NCBI GenBank assembly: GCA_028714615.1
Contig: JAQTMA010000023.1
Span: forward strand, 1-19,443
Origin: Anaerolineaceae bacterium
Lineage (GTDB): Bacteria; Chloroflexota; Anaerolineae; Anaerolineales; Anaerolineaceae
Direction of reading: 5' to 3'
Length of the DNA stretch: 19,443 bases
The notes beneath the pieces are model-generated. The model saw nothing but the letters and a program-made list of their open reading frames with translations. It had not been told where the DNA came from and did not search any database. Positions 1-7,399 of this stretch are shown in pieces (the stretch's first letter is position 1; the number at the start of each line of letters is the position of its first letter). The position numbers were made by a program, and so were the translations under genes.

Positions 1-1185
1 AAAATCCTGCACCTCGACTTAGATGCTTTCTTCTGCTCCGTTGAGGAAAAGTATCATCCCGAACTCCGCGGGAAAGCTTTTGTTGTGGGAGGGCGGCCGG
101 ACCAGCGTGGGGTCGTTGCATCGGCTTCTTACCCGGCTCGTGTGTTCGGCGTGCGTTCTGCCATGCCGACCTCGCGGGCTCTGCGCCTGTGTCCTGGGCT
201 GATCATCGCCCATGGAGGCCACCATCGCTATAGCGATATTTCCGACCAGGTTATGGAGCGCATTGCAGCGCTCACACCGCTGGTTGAGCAAGTGTCTATC
301 GATGAAGCCTTCCTGGATGTGACCGATCTGCCGCAAACCGGATTGCTGATCGCTTTACAATTGCAGCAACGCATCAACACCGAGCTAGAATTACCCTGCT
401 CGATCGGCATCGCCAGCAACAAGCTCGTCGCCAAAACCGCCACTGACGTAGGAAAAGCCTCTCGCACAGAGAAGGCCTGCCCTCCAAATAGCATTCTGGA
501 GGTGCCGCCTGGTGAAGAGGCTGCTTTTTTAGCCCCGTTACCCGTGCAGGCGTTGTGGGGGATCGGCCCAAAAACCGCTGCTCGCTTAGGTGAGCTAGGC
601 GTGCGCTCAGTTGGAGATATCTTGCGCATCCCCGAAAGCCAGTTGACCCATCATTTTGGCAAGACTGGTCCTGAACTGGGTCAACGCGCCCGTGGCATCG
701 ACCTCAGCCCGGTGGTCACCTCGCATACTGCCAAATCCGTCAGCCAGGAGATCACCTTTGATCGCGACATCCAGAATCGAACGATGCTAGAAAAGACCCT
801 CCGTGAACTCTCCGAGAAGGTATGTTATCGCCTGCGCCAGGACGGTTTCACCGGAATGACGGTGAAAATTAAAGTTCGCTGGCCGGATTTCAACACCTTG
901 ACGCGACAGGTAACCTTACGCCAGCCGACCGATCAAGACAGCCAGGTTTGCGAAGCTGCATTATTTTTATTTGACTCAATCTGGAAACCTGGACAGGCTG
1001 TACGCTTGTTGGGTGTCGGCGTTAGCAGGTTGGGATCTGGCTTGCACCAGCTCAGTCTGTGGGATACACAGGATGAAAAAGAACACCGCTTGCTCGAAGC
1101 CGTAGATGTGCTGCGCGAGCGCTACGGCTCACGCATTATTCGTAAAGCCAGCGAAATCGAAAACAAGTCTTCAAAAACCGGGTGA
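1..1185 (+). CDS. dinB: DNA polymerase IV (Y-family), 5' end cut by window
   Basis: Low-fidelity translesion DNA polymerase that copies past damaged bases. The reading frame is open from base 1, so the start codon lies just outside; 394 residues are visible. The first residues carry the palm motif DLDAFFCSVE, with Asp6 and Asp8 matching Asp8 and Asp10 of E. coli Pol IV, so about two residues are missing. Phe11 is at the steric-gate position. The second catalytic motif SIDEAFLD has Asp101/Glu102 (103/104 with the missing residues, as in E. coli). The middle holds the helix-hairpin-helix region (ALWGIGPKTAARLGELGV). Near the C-terminus, QLSLW resembles a sliding-clamp-binding peptide and is followed by about 35 more residues. 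It converges on the downstream glycosyltransferase with six bases between stop codons and no visible terminator. An internal GTG at 85 would remove the catalytic aspartates and is not the start. Confidence 0.96.
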   Translation, partial: KILHLDLDAFFCSVEEKYHPELRGKAFVVGGRPDQRGVVASASYPARVFGVRSAMPTSRALRLCPGLIIAHGGHHRYSDISDQVMERIAALTPLVEQVSIDEAFLDVTDLPQTGLLIALQLQQRINTELELPCSIGIASNKLVAKTATDVGKASRTEKACPPNSILEVPPGEEAAFLAPLPVQALWGIGPKTAARLGELGVRSVGDILRIPESQLTHHFGKTGPELGQRARGIDLSPVVTSHTAKSVSQEITFDRDIQNRTMLEKTLRELSEKVCYRLRQDGFTGMTVKIKVRWPDFNTLTRQVTLRQPTDQDSQVCEAALFLFDSIWKPGQAVRLLGVGVSRLGSGLHQLSLWDTQDEKEHRLLEAVDVLRERYGSRIIRKASEIENKSSKTG

Positions 1186-1191
1186 TGCACC

Positions 1192-2448
1192 TCACGCAGC
1201 TTTCCTTTCCCAGAGGACGTCCTGGTAGAGGTCAACGATGCGGGGAGCAATTTGCTCCCAACTGTAGTCACGCGCATACACCGCAGCGCTCTCCCCCATG
1301 CGTTGGCGTAACTCAGGGCTTTGGACCAATTGGGATAACCTGGCGCACAATGCCTCCGGATCGCCATCCGGCACCTGGAAACCCGTAATGCCATCCTGAA
1401 CCAAGAATGCCAGCCCGCCCACCTGCGACGCCACAACCGGGGTACCACAAGCCATCGCTTCCAATGCCACCATCCCAAATGACTCGTAATGAGAAGGCAT
1501 CACCACCATATCAGCAGCGGAATAGTAGTATGGCAGTGTATCTTGCGCCCTCTTTCCAAGGAAAATAACCACATCCTCTAATCCAAGAGTCAAGCACAAA
1601 CGCTGTAAGCGGGCCATTTCAACGCTCATCTCCTCCGAGCTAACGTCCGGATCGCCTCCGATAATGGTGAGGTAATGCGGGTAGCGCTGCAAGACGCCTT
1701 GTTGCCGCATCCGCGAAATTGCTTGAATGAGTGTATCCACCCCTTTTAACGGTTCAATACGACCCACATATAAGATCATGCGACCTCCGGGGGGCACACC
1801 CACTACTGCCCGGGCTTCATCGGATGGAATAGGGTAAAAGCGGGTGACGTCGACGCCAGGGGGAATGACGGCAATCTTCCGAGTATCCGCATGATATAAG
1901 AACTCCAGTTGAGATTCTTCTGCAAGTGTGGCGGCTACAATGCGATCTGCTTCACGGATCACCAGCTCTTCTCCTTGAATGCGATCTTCACCTTCAATTT
2001 CTGCAGGTGAACGCGCCACCCGGTTCTTCATCTGGCCCAGGGTGTGGAACATCTGGATAAATGATAGATTCCAAATGGATTTCAAACTCATCGCTGCTAT
2101 TCCTGAAGTCCAATAATGGCTATGGATAAGATCGTAGTGCAAGTCTTTCTCTGCAGCGAAATTCCGGACGCCTTCAACAAAATTGGGAATATACTTCACC
2201 AGCTCCGGTTTTGGGATTGGATACTCAGGGCCTGACGGCACATGCACGACCCGGTTCCCATATCCCAAATCGTGCAGAACGTGGGGAACGTGTTCATCCT
2301 GAGAACGGGTAAACACGTCCACATGAACGCCTCTGGCGCCCAAATGACGGGTCAGGTCGCGAACGTATACATTCATCCCACCGGTATCCTTCCCTCCGAG
2401 CGTAGCCAGCGGACAGGTATGGTAAGACAGCATAGCAATCCGGATCAA
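1192..2448 (-). CDS. GT4-family glycosyltransferase, MshA-like
   Basis: Retaining GT-B glycosyltransferase that moves a sugar from a nucleotide-sugar donor. The donor and acceptor cannot be read from sequence. With the TTG start, the N-terminal domain has the GGMN loop (residues 23-26, in GGKDTGGMNVYVRDL) and HSHYW (109-113). The C-terminal domain has GRIEPLKG (229-236), with the phosphate-contacting Arg/Lys, and the EX7E motif in ESFGMVALEAMACGTPVV (322 onward). This set is typical of the MshA / sucrose-phosphate-synthase-like branch of GT4. Start choice: a GTG at 2466 opens the frame six codons earlier, but a GGAGG lies five bases before the TTG at 2448, and the protein then begins MIRIAMLSYHTCP, as family members do. 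Mycothiol synthesis is not implied, since no other mycothiol gene is seen. The gene is divergent from the tRNA-Thr gene. Confidence 0.9.
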   Translation of the reverse strand: MIRIAMLSYHTCPLATLGGKDTGGMNVYVRDLTRHLGARGVHVDVFTRSQDEHVPHVLHDLGYGNRVVHVPSGPEYPIPKPELVKYIPNFVEGVRNFAAEKDLHYDLIHSHYWTSGIAAMSLKSIWNLSFIQMFHTLGQMKNRVARSPAEIEGEDRIQGEELVIREADRIVAATLAEESQLEFLYHADTRKIAVIPPGVDVTRFYPIPSDEARAVVGVPPGGRMILYVGRIEPLKGVDTLIQAISRMRQQGVLQRYPHYLTIIGGDPDVSSEEMSVEMARLQRLCLTLGLEDVVIFLGKRAQDTLPYYYSAADMVVMPSHYESFGMVALEAMACGTPVVASQVGGLAFLVQDGITGFQVPDGDPEALCARLSQLVQSPELRQRMGESAAVYARDYSWEQIAPRIVDLYQDVLWERKAA

Positions 2449-2452
2449 ACAG

Positions 2453-2459
2453 ACCTCCA
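2453..2459 (-). promoter_or_regulatory. Shine-Dalgarno deciding the TTG start of the GT4 gene
   Basis: On the minus strand TTGGAGGTC lies just before the TTG at 2448, with five bases between GGAGG and the start codon. The alternative GTG at 2466 lies upstream of this site and has no SD of its own. This is one of only a few clear SD sequences in the window. Confidence 0.65.
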
Positions 2460-2504
2460 ATTCCACGGCGGTGCAGTACGCGCCTTCCGCTTCCAGGTAT
2501 CTAC

Positions 2505-2513
2505 TGGTATAAT
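2505..2513 (+). promoter_or_regulatory. Extended -10 promoter of tRNA-Thr
   Basis: TGGTATAAT: a consensus -10 hexamer at 2508-2513 with the TG of an extended -10 at 2505-2506. A weak -35-like TTCCGC stands 17 bases upstream (2485-2490). Transcription would begin near 2520, about 19 bases before the mature tRNA 5' end, leaving a short leader for RNase P to remove. Confidence 0.7.
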
Positions 2514-2538
2514 GCGCAGCGCACGATCAACCCATCCA

Positions 2539-2611
2539 GCCGACGTAGCTCAGACGGCAGAGCAGTCGCTTCGTAAGCGACGGGTCGTGGGTCCGATTCC
2601 CACCGTCGGCT
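2539..2611 (+). tRNA. tRNA-Thr (anticodon CGT)
   Basis: A full cloverleaf can be folded by eye. The acceptor stem GCCGACG (2539-2545) pairs with CGTCGGC (2604-2610), followed by discriminator T at 2611. The D arm contains AGCTCAGACGGCAGAGC. The anticodon stem GTCGC/GCGAC encloses loop TTCGTAA, giving anticodon CGT, which reads ACG (Thr). The T stem GTGGG/CCCAC (2587-2591/2599-2603) encloses a 7-base loop TCCGATT. CCA is not encoded (CAA follows). It is a single-gene unit with its own promoter and terminator. Confidence 0.97.
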
Positions 2612-2620
2612 CAAACCAAG

Positions 2621-2659
2621 AAACTCCCTTTCCTCCACAGAGAAAAGCGGGAGTTTTTT
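2621..2659 (+). terminator. Intrinsic terminator of tRNA-Thr
   Basis: AAACTCCC (2621-2628) pairs with GGGAGTTT (2649-2656) across a 20-base loop and runs into six T residues (2654-2659). It lies ten bases after the tRNA. Confidence 0.85.
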
Positions 2660-2715
2660 ATCTCCATGGTTGGCTCCGATTATAGACCCTTATCGTCTCC
2701 GCTTGAAGGTGGCTA

Positions 2716-2749
2716 GAAATGGGTTTACGCGATTTTTGCGATCCATTTC
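2716..2749. repeat. Inverted repeat upstream of the hydrolase promoter
   Basis: GAAATGG (2716-2722) and CCATTTC (2743-2749) are perfect inverted arms 20 bases apart. They end 12 bases before the -10 box at 2762, so they cover the -35 region. They could be an operator for the 2820 gene. No regulator is identified, and a 7-base pair of arms can occur by chance. Confidence 0.35.
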
Positions 2750-2761
2750 CGTATACTGACA

Positions 2762-2767
2762 TATAAT
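2762..2767 (+). promoter_or_regulatory. -10 box of the alpha/beta hydrolase gene
   Basis: A perfect TATAAT, about 46 bases from the likely transcription start to the ATG at 2820. An overlapping TATACT (2752-2757) is a possible second -10. No good -35 is visible. Confidence 0.55.
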
Positions 2768-2819
2768 TCAACAAACGGGATGCATTTCTATCTATTGGGG
2801 GTTTTCTCGAGGTAACCAT

Positions 2820-3479
2820 ATGCTTAAGCAAACCACTTTAAAGATTCGTGGTTTCAATCAGGCAGACGTGCCCAATACATTTTGGAGGCAGGCAAGCGGC
2901 GCCCAACACCTGGTCATTATCTTACCGGGATATGGCTATAGCGCAGACATGCCTTTGATGTACTATTCTTGTCAACTGGCCGTCAGTCATGACGCTGACG
3001 TGCTCCAGGTCCAGTATGCTTATAATAAAAACCCGGAATACGAACGCCTCGATGCTAGAGGCCAGGCTGCCTGGTTGTATGCGGATGTCATGGCGGCTTG
3101 TATCGACGGCTTGAGCCAGGGAAGTTACCAGCGGGTGTCACTTATCGGAAAGTCGTTGGGAACCATGGCAATCGCCCATCTCTTGGGAGACAAACCCGAA
3201 TTCGCCGTGGCGGAATGTGTGTGGCTTACTCCGGTACTGAACGACCCGCTGACGTTCGACCGGATGCTTCACGGGGGCAAGCGTGGGTTGGTTGTCATCG
3301 GGAGCGATGATCACTATTATCTGCCCGATAAGCTTACTGCCCTCCGGGGAGTAACCAATATCAGTGTAAAAGTCCATGACCACGCGAACCACAGCCTCGA
3401 GCTGCCCGGAGATATTTCCGGCTCTATCCACATCGTAGAGAAAGTCGTCGACCAAATCGACCAATTTCTCTTCCACTAA
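2820..3479 (+). CDS. Small alpha/beta hydrolase-fold protein
   Basis: A 219-residue cytosolic protein with an alpha/beta-hydrolase layout; substrate unknown. The strand-loop LVIILPGYGYSADMP (31-45) fits the oxyanion region. GKSLG (110-114) is a nucleophile elbow with Ser112. IGSDDHYY gives a candidate acid at Asp163 or Asp164, and ANHSLE gives His191, so the Ser-Asp-His order is right. No signal peptide or membrane segment is seen. The ATG at 2820 has GAGGT six bases upstream, so it probably has a conventional ribosome binding site. It is followed after 18 bases by udk, which has its own -10 box, so the two may be transcribed separately or partly together. It could be an esterase, a thioesterase-like enzyme or a dienelactone-hydrolase relative; the sequence alone does not choose. 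Confidence 0.85.
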   Translation: MLKQTTLKIRGFNQADVPNTFWRQASGAQHLVIILPGYGYSADMPLMYYSCQLAVSHDADVLQVQYAYNKNPEYERLDARGQAAWLYADVMAACIDGLSQGSYQRVSLIGKSLGTMAIAHLLGDKPEFAVAECVWLTPVLNDPLTFDRMLHGGKRGLVVIGSDDHYYLPDKLTALRGVTNISVKVHDHANHSLELPGDISGSIHIVEKVVDQIDQFLFH

Positions 3480-3484
3480 TCCAG

Positions 3485-3497
3485 GTATAATTCGCGC
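3485..3497 (+). promoter_or_regulatory. -10 box placing transcription start at the udk ATG
   Basis: GGTATAATTCGCGC, with TATAAT at 3486-3491 and exactly six bases before the ATG at 3498. With normal spacing the first transcribed base is the A of ATG, giving a leaderless mRNA. No SD is present. The same 17-base string GGTATAATTCGCGCATG recurs at rsmG (9766-9782). The -35 position would fall inside the hydrolase gene and matches the consensus poorly. Confidence 0.65.
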
Positions 3498-4151
3498 ATG
3501 CCCACACGCGACACACCCCTGGTAATAGGAATCGCCGGAGGATCCGGATCCGGGAAGACCACCGTTGCAAACGTCATCCTCCAACGGGTTGGGGGTGACC
3601 GTATCGCTTACCTGCCCCACGATGCCTACTACCGAGATCTGGGCGATCTGCCCTATGCTCAGCGAGTGCTGGTTAATTTCGACCACCCGAACTCTCTGGA
3701 GAACGAGCTTCTCATCCAACATGTCCAACAACTGCGCAACTGGCAGGCTATCCAACTCCCCATCTATGATTTCACCACCCATACCCGCACCAACCGTACC
3801 ACTACCGTGGAGCCGCAGCGTGTCATTATCGTCGAAGGTATTTTAATTTTCGGCGAACCCACCTTGCGCGAGTTATTCGACGTCAAGATCTTCGTCGATA
3901 CGGACCCTGACTTACGCTTCATCCGCCGGTTGCACCGAGATCTTACCGAGCGCGGCCGCACGACCGAGAATGTGATCCGCCAATATCTGGAAACGGTGCG
4001 GCCAATGCATCTGGAATTTGTCGAACCTTCTAAACGCTATGCGGACGTCATCATCCCAGAAGGGGGATTGAATACCGTGGCAATGGATATGGTCATAGCG
4101 CGCATCGAAGCCTTGCTACAACAAGCGGAGCGACTATCCTCCAATGGATGA
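3498..4151 (+). CDS. udk: Uridine kinase
   Basis: Phosphorylates uridine and cytidine to UMP and CMP in pyrimidine salvage. The 217-residue length fits bacterial uridine kinases. The P-loop GGSGSGKT is at 14-21. The substrate-binding HDAYYRD, the NFDHPNSLE motif, YDFTTHTR and the strand VIIVEGILIF follow in the family order. The arginine-rich lid is in DLRFIRRLHRDLTERGRT. The ATG at 3498 gives the usual short leader before the P-loop strand, and it is the base at which transcription is predicted to begin. The next gene starts inside its last codons (8-base overlap), so the membrane protein is probably translated from the same transcript. Confidence 0.95.
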   Translation: MPTRDTPLVIGIAGGSGSGKTTVANVILQRVGGDRIAYLPHDAYYRDLGDLPYAQRVLVNFDHPNSLENELLIQHVQQLRNWQAIQLPIYDFTTHTRTNRTTTVEPQRVIIVEGILIFGEPTLRELFDVKIFVDTDPDLRFIRRLHRDLTERGRTTENVIRQYLETVRPMHLEFVEPSKRYADVIIPEGGLNTVAMDMVIARIEALLQQAERLSSNG

Positions 4152-4701
4152 CATACTGGTCACCAAGCAGAAAAAGCGTGGAAATCGTATCCGCCTGGTC
4201 ATCCTGTTGTTCGTTATTGGGATTACCATCCTGGTACTGGTCTATCGTGACCGTTTTACCCACCTGGGCGTCTACGGTTACCCGGGGATTTTCTTGTTAT
4301 CGATCGTTGCCAATGCCACCGTGATCATCCCGGTGCCGGGTGTGCTGCTCACCTCCGCAATGGGAGCAGTCTTCAATCCGTTTTGGGTAGCAGTCGCTGC
4401 CGGGAGTGGAGCCGCCCTGGGAGAGCTTTCTGGATACCTGGCCGGTTTCAGCGGGCAGGCAATTATTAAAGATACCCCCCGCTATGAGAAGCTGGTCAAC
4501 TGGATGCGCAGATATGGAGATATCACCGTCCTGGTGCTGGCGCTCATCCCGAACCCGGCATTCGACCTGGCGGGCATTACTGCCGGTGCGCTGAAGTTAC
4601 CCATCTATCGCTTCTTATTCTGGTGCTGGTTGGGGAAAATCGGGAAAATGCTGATTTTTGCCTACGCCGGAGCATCTATTTTTAGCTGGTTCCCAGGGTG
4701 A
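4144..4701 (+). CDS. VTT/DedA-like integral membrane protein
   Basis: A 185-residue inner-membrane protein resembling the VTT (SNARE-associated/DedA) family, whose members include lipid scramblases and undecaprenyl-phosphate flippases. Visible parts: a basic N-terminus (KQKKRGNRIR), a membrane helix at about 17-34, and helices at about 46-62. A Gly/Ala-rich re-entrant-like stretch follows at 65-102 (VPGVLLTSAMGAVFNP, GSGAALGELSGYLAG). The second hallmark loop, ALIPNPAFDLAGITAGAL (133-150), precedes a final helix pair (155-181). The family's usual arginine in the second loop is not in the common F/R context, so exact subfamily and cargo are uncertain. The start overlaps the udk stop by eight bases with no close SD, suggesting translational coupling. 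A functional link to uridine salvage is not evident. Confidence 0.8.
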   Translation: MDDILVTKQKKRGNRIRLVILLFVIGITILVLVYRDRFTHLGVYGYPGIFLLSIVANATVIIPVPGVLLTSAMGAVFNPFWVAVAAGSGAALGELSGYLAGFSGQAIIKDTPRYEKLVNWMRRYGDITVLVLALIPNPAFDLAGITAGALKLPIYRFLFWCWLGKIGKMLIFAYAGASIFSWFPG

Positions 4702-4746
4702 CGACACCTGTACTGCCCCCTTTCTGCTTCCTTCTCCCTGGTGTCC

Positions 4747-6210
4747 TTAGCGGTTCAATGTTCTTGCCTTCCTCTGGATCTTATCCCATTCAACATTAAG
4801 GCTAGCCAGTTCTGCGGCGGTCTCGATAGCTTCACCGTAACGCACGCGCACATACGCCTGGGTGAGAGCCTGCGTCTCGTCTGGCAGCTCGAATAGCCGG
4901 TCAAGTTCGGGGATGAATTCGAGCGGGGTGACCGCCGGCAGACGTGCGCACCCCAACCTCGCGCATTCGCGCATCATTCTGCCGTAGAGGTAACGCACCC
5001 GCGCGGCGGCCAGCATCTGCTCGGCCTGGCTCATGCGCAATCTCCCCCGTAAATCAAGCGCGCCCTTGCGGAATCGTCTCCGCAAGCGAGCGCGCAGAAA
5101 TCGCAGTAAGTCTCCGCCCCGCAAGGTTGACTCGCCCTCTTCCACCTCGACTCCCCGCTCAGCCCATATGCGGAAGCTCAGCCCTCCCAACAAGAGCAGC
5201 GTCACCAGAATCAAAATAGCCCACAAGGTCACCGGTTTAGCAACCGCGATCTCTTGCACCATGCTCTCAACCGAGCGGGGCAGGTCCAGCGGTTTCAGCA
5301 GGATTCCCAGGTTCTGCCATCCGAGCACCAGGCTGACCCCATGCCACAACCTCTGCAATAACGGAATGAGCATCAACAGCACGATGATTACCGGTGAGAC
5401 CAGCAGCAGCATAAACCCACCGAAAAGAGCGAGTCCTAACAACAGGTAACGCCCGAGGAAATCAGCCACCTGTGGCGGGAGGAGCGCTGCCGGGAGGATT
5501 CCCAGTGAAACTACCCCGAGAGCCACCCCGAAAATTGCCAATATCCATCCACGGTTTACCCGGGTAATGCGCGCTCCCCGTGACCGGCTGGCCTGGTAAA
5601 TCCGCCCGGTGCTCATTGCAACCAATCCCAAGGTCAGGAAGGCAAACTCTGCCCACAAGACCTCCTTGAAGGGCAGCAATGGGAGGAAGGCTCCGTAAAG
5701 GAAAAACATCAGGACCCCCAGTTGGAAGCTGGCGCTGACCACCTCAACCCCCAGCGTGCGGCCCGCTAAAGCCAACCCGCGGCTCCATACCAGCAACATG
5801 GCCAATATCACCCAGAATTCCGCTGGGATGGTATTGAGAGCCTGGAAAGAACCAACCATGCGCTGTAGTGTCGCGGTTGGAGAAAGCACCCTGGGCCAGT
5901 ACAGCAGGGCCTGCAACCCGATCCATAAACTGGACAGTACACTCCCCAGGTAGAAACCCTGGCGTGTGATTCGGTGGATTTGAACCGTATTCAACAAGCG
6001 GCCCAGGCTATGCGCCAGGATCATCATCATACCGAGGACCAGATACACACGCCAGAATGCAACCGGTTTTCCAGTTTGGGAAAGGTCGGTAAACCAGGTG
6101 GCGATCCAACACATCTCCATCGCCATCAGAGCCCCCAGAGTCAGGTCGCGCCACGGGCGAAAGAGACTGGCTTGCGGATCGAGGATAGGAGGGAGTGATA
6201 GGACGTTCAT
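4747..6210 (-). CDS. Multi-pass membrane protein with C-terminal DUF4129 domain
   Basis: A 487-residue protein, last gene of the MoxR-DUF58 operon. About eight or nine hydrophobic segments span roughly residues 22-42, 53-72, 88-106, 131-150, 160-180, 185-201, 220-243, 255-285 and 327-346. An Arg-rich stretch (370-392) follows. A soluble tail has the pattern RVRYLYGRMMRECARLG...TPLEFIPELDRLF...YVRVRYGE (about 404-460), which fits DUF4129. In many MoxR clusters this domain ends a transglutaminase-like membrane protein. Here no Cys-His-Asp transglutaminase core is visible, so this is a membrane-only version. The ATG is one base after the DUF58 stop, and no SD is seen, consistent with coupled translation. 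The role is unknown; envelope protein assembly is an inference from the cluster. Confidence 0.82.
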   Translation of the reverse strand: MNVLSLPPILDPQASLFRPWRDLTLGALMAMEMCWIATWFTDLSQTGKPVAFWRVYLVLGMMMILAHSLGRLLNTVQIHRITRQGFYLGSVLSSLWIGLQALLYWPRVLSPTATLQRMVGSFQALNTIPAEFWVILAMLLVWSRGLALAGRTLGVEVVSASFQLGVLMFFLYGAFLPLLPFKEVLWAEFAFLTLGLVAMSTGRIYQASRSRGARITRVNRGWILAIFGVALGVVSLGILPAALLPPQVADFLGRYLLLGLALFGGFMLLLVSPVIIVLLMLIPLLQRLWHGVSLVLGWQNLGILLKPLDLPRSVESMVQEIAVAKPVTLWAILILVTLLLLGGLSFRIWAERGVEVEEGESTLRGGDLLRFLRARLRRRFRKGALDLRGRLRMSQAEQMLAAARVRYLYGRMMRECARLGCARLPAVTPLEFIPELDRLFELPDETQALTQAYVRVRYGEAIETAAELASLNVEWDKIQRKARTLNR

Positions 6211-6211
6211 G

Positions 6212-7399
6212 TCAGTCTTTGAAAGGCAGATGGACGGAGCGCACGCCCGGGATAGCAGGGGGAGGGTTATCTTCCAGAGAGACGAGGGTCATATTCCGCC
6301 TGAATTTCTTTAATCGGAAGAGCGTATCCACCAACTCGGGGGTGACCAGCCCCGTGACCAGTACCAGGGTGGCACCATACGGAATCTCTGGAGCAGCTTT
6401 CAACAGGTATCTTTCGAATGGAGCAGTCATGAAGGGTGAGACTTCCGCCAACGCCTGGAGCAATTGAGCCAATTGGCGAGGAGAGCGCCCGGGTGACAGA
6501 CGGAATGGCCGGTCAGCGTGCGCTAAACAGCCATTGGACATCAACCCTACTGCGTAGCCTTGTTGAACCGATTCGTAAGCGATTGTAGCCGTGACCTTGA
6601 TCAGTTGTTCGAGGAGAACCGGATAAGTTCCTTCCCAATAATGAGGGAAGGTGGCAACGTTCAGACACAGCATGATCACTTGCGAAGACACAGATTGGTA
6701 GATCTTTACCTGCAAATCACCTGTCCGGGCGGTCGCCGGCCAATGGACTCGCCGGAAGTCGTCTTCAGGGTGATAAAGCCGGACACCCATGGGTTGGTTG
6801 GGGTCTTCGAACAGGCGACGGCGGGCATGCCGGTCGCCAAACGGATCTTCTGTTTGCAGCCCCAGGTCTGGAAAAGCAAGCAGCTCAGGGAAAACCGTGA
6901 GCGCTTCGGAATTCCCCTGCAGGCATTTCCTTTCGTAAATGCCGAACAGATCGCCGGAAGCCAATTCTGGCGGACCCACCGGGTAATAACCGCGCTGGCG
7001 GAATCGTAAGGTATATTTCCGGCTGGCCTTTTCAAACCAACGCAGGTTGAAAATGTGAGTGAGGAAACCCTGATCGGCGATGTGAGATGGCGCCAGCAGC
7101 GAGAGATCACCCGGGCCAACTGCCCGCGGCCAGGGATCGCTGACCCGCAACCAGCTCACCGGCAACAGTTTATTATTTTGGATCTGGATTTTGAGGGTGG
7201 TTTCCTCGCCGGGAAAACCCCGCGAAAAGTGCCACCTGCGCTGGTAGACCACCTGGTCCAGGGAGTGGCGCTGCCACCAGCCGGCGACTGCCAGGATGAT
7301 TCCCACGCTGACGGAGAGGATGAGCATCACAGGAATGTTGAAAATGGCTCCGCCGAAAAAACAAACCAGTAAGAAGGGAACCCAGGTACTCGGGCGCAT
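6212..7399 (-). CDS. DUF58 protein (vWA-like, MoxR partner)
   Basis: A 395-residue protein with two N-terminal membrane helices (about 7-20 and 23-43) and a large soluble part. The family signature is clear in GVRLYHPEDDFRRVHWPATARTG, near the middle. The C-terminal half has alternating hydrophobic strands like a von Willebrand A fold (VIMLCLNVATFP, ATLVLVTGL), but no clear MIDAS metal motif DxSxS. DUF58 proteins are nearly always encoded beside MoxR ATPases and are thought to act with them. Start choice: a TTG at 7402 also opens the frame, but the ATG at 7399 has GGAG five bases upstream and shares its A with the MoxR stop (TGATG), the usual form of coupled start. Confidence 0.92.
   Translation of the reverse strand: MRPSTWVPFLLVCFFGGAIFNIPVMLILSVSVGIILAVAGWWQRHSLDQVVYQRRWHFSRGFPGEETTLKIQIQNNKLLPVSWLRVSDPWPRAVGPGDLSLLAPSHIADQGFLTHIFNLRWFEKASRKYTLRFRQRGYYPVGPPELASGDLFGIYERKCLQGNSEALTVFPELLAFPDLGLQTEDPFGDRHARRRLFEDPNQPMGVRLYHPEDDFRRVHWPATARTGDLQVKIYQSVSSQVIMLCLNVATFPHYWEGTYPVLLEQLIKVTATIAYESVQQGYAVGLMSNGCLAHADRPFRLSPGRSPRQLAQLLQALAEVSPFMTAPFERYLLKAAPEIPYGATLVLVTGLVTPELVDTLFRLKKFRRNMTLVSLEDNPPPAIPGVRSVHLPFKD

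Noticed and set aside
228..629. A minus-strand frame of 133 codons inside dinB.
   Set aside because: It is antisense to the catalytic core of Pol IV, with no motif.
2242..2685. A 147-codon plus-strand frame spanning the GT4 start, the tRNA and its terminator.
   Set aside because: It reads through the tRNA-Thr gene and terminator, so it is a chance frame.
3138..3782. A 214-codon open frame on the minus strand opposite the hydrolase and udk.
   Set aside because: It is antisense to two genes with intact motifs and crosses the udk promoter; there is no recognisable product or start signal.
4702..4746. GACACC (4703-4708) and GGTGTC (4740-4745) as a terminator between the VTT and DUF4129 genes.
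   Set aside because: The arms are only six bases with a 31-base loop, and no T tract follows on either strand.
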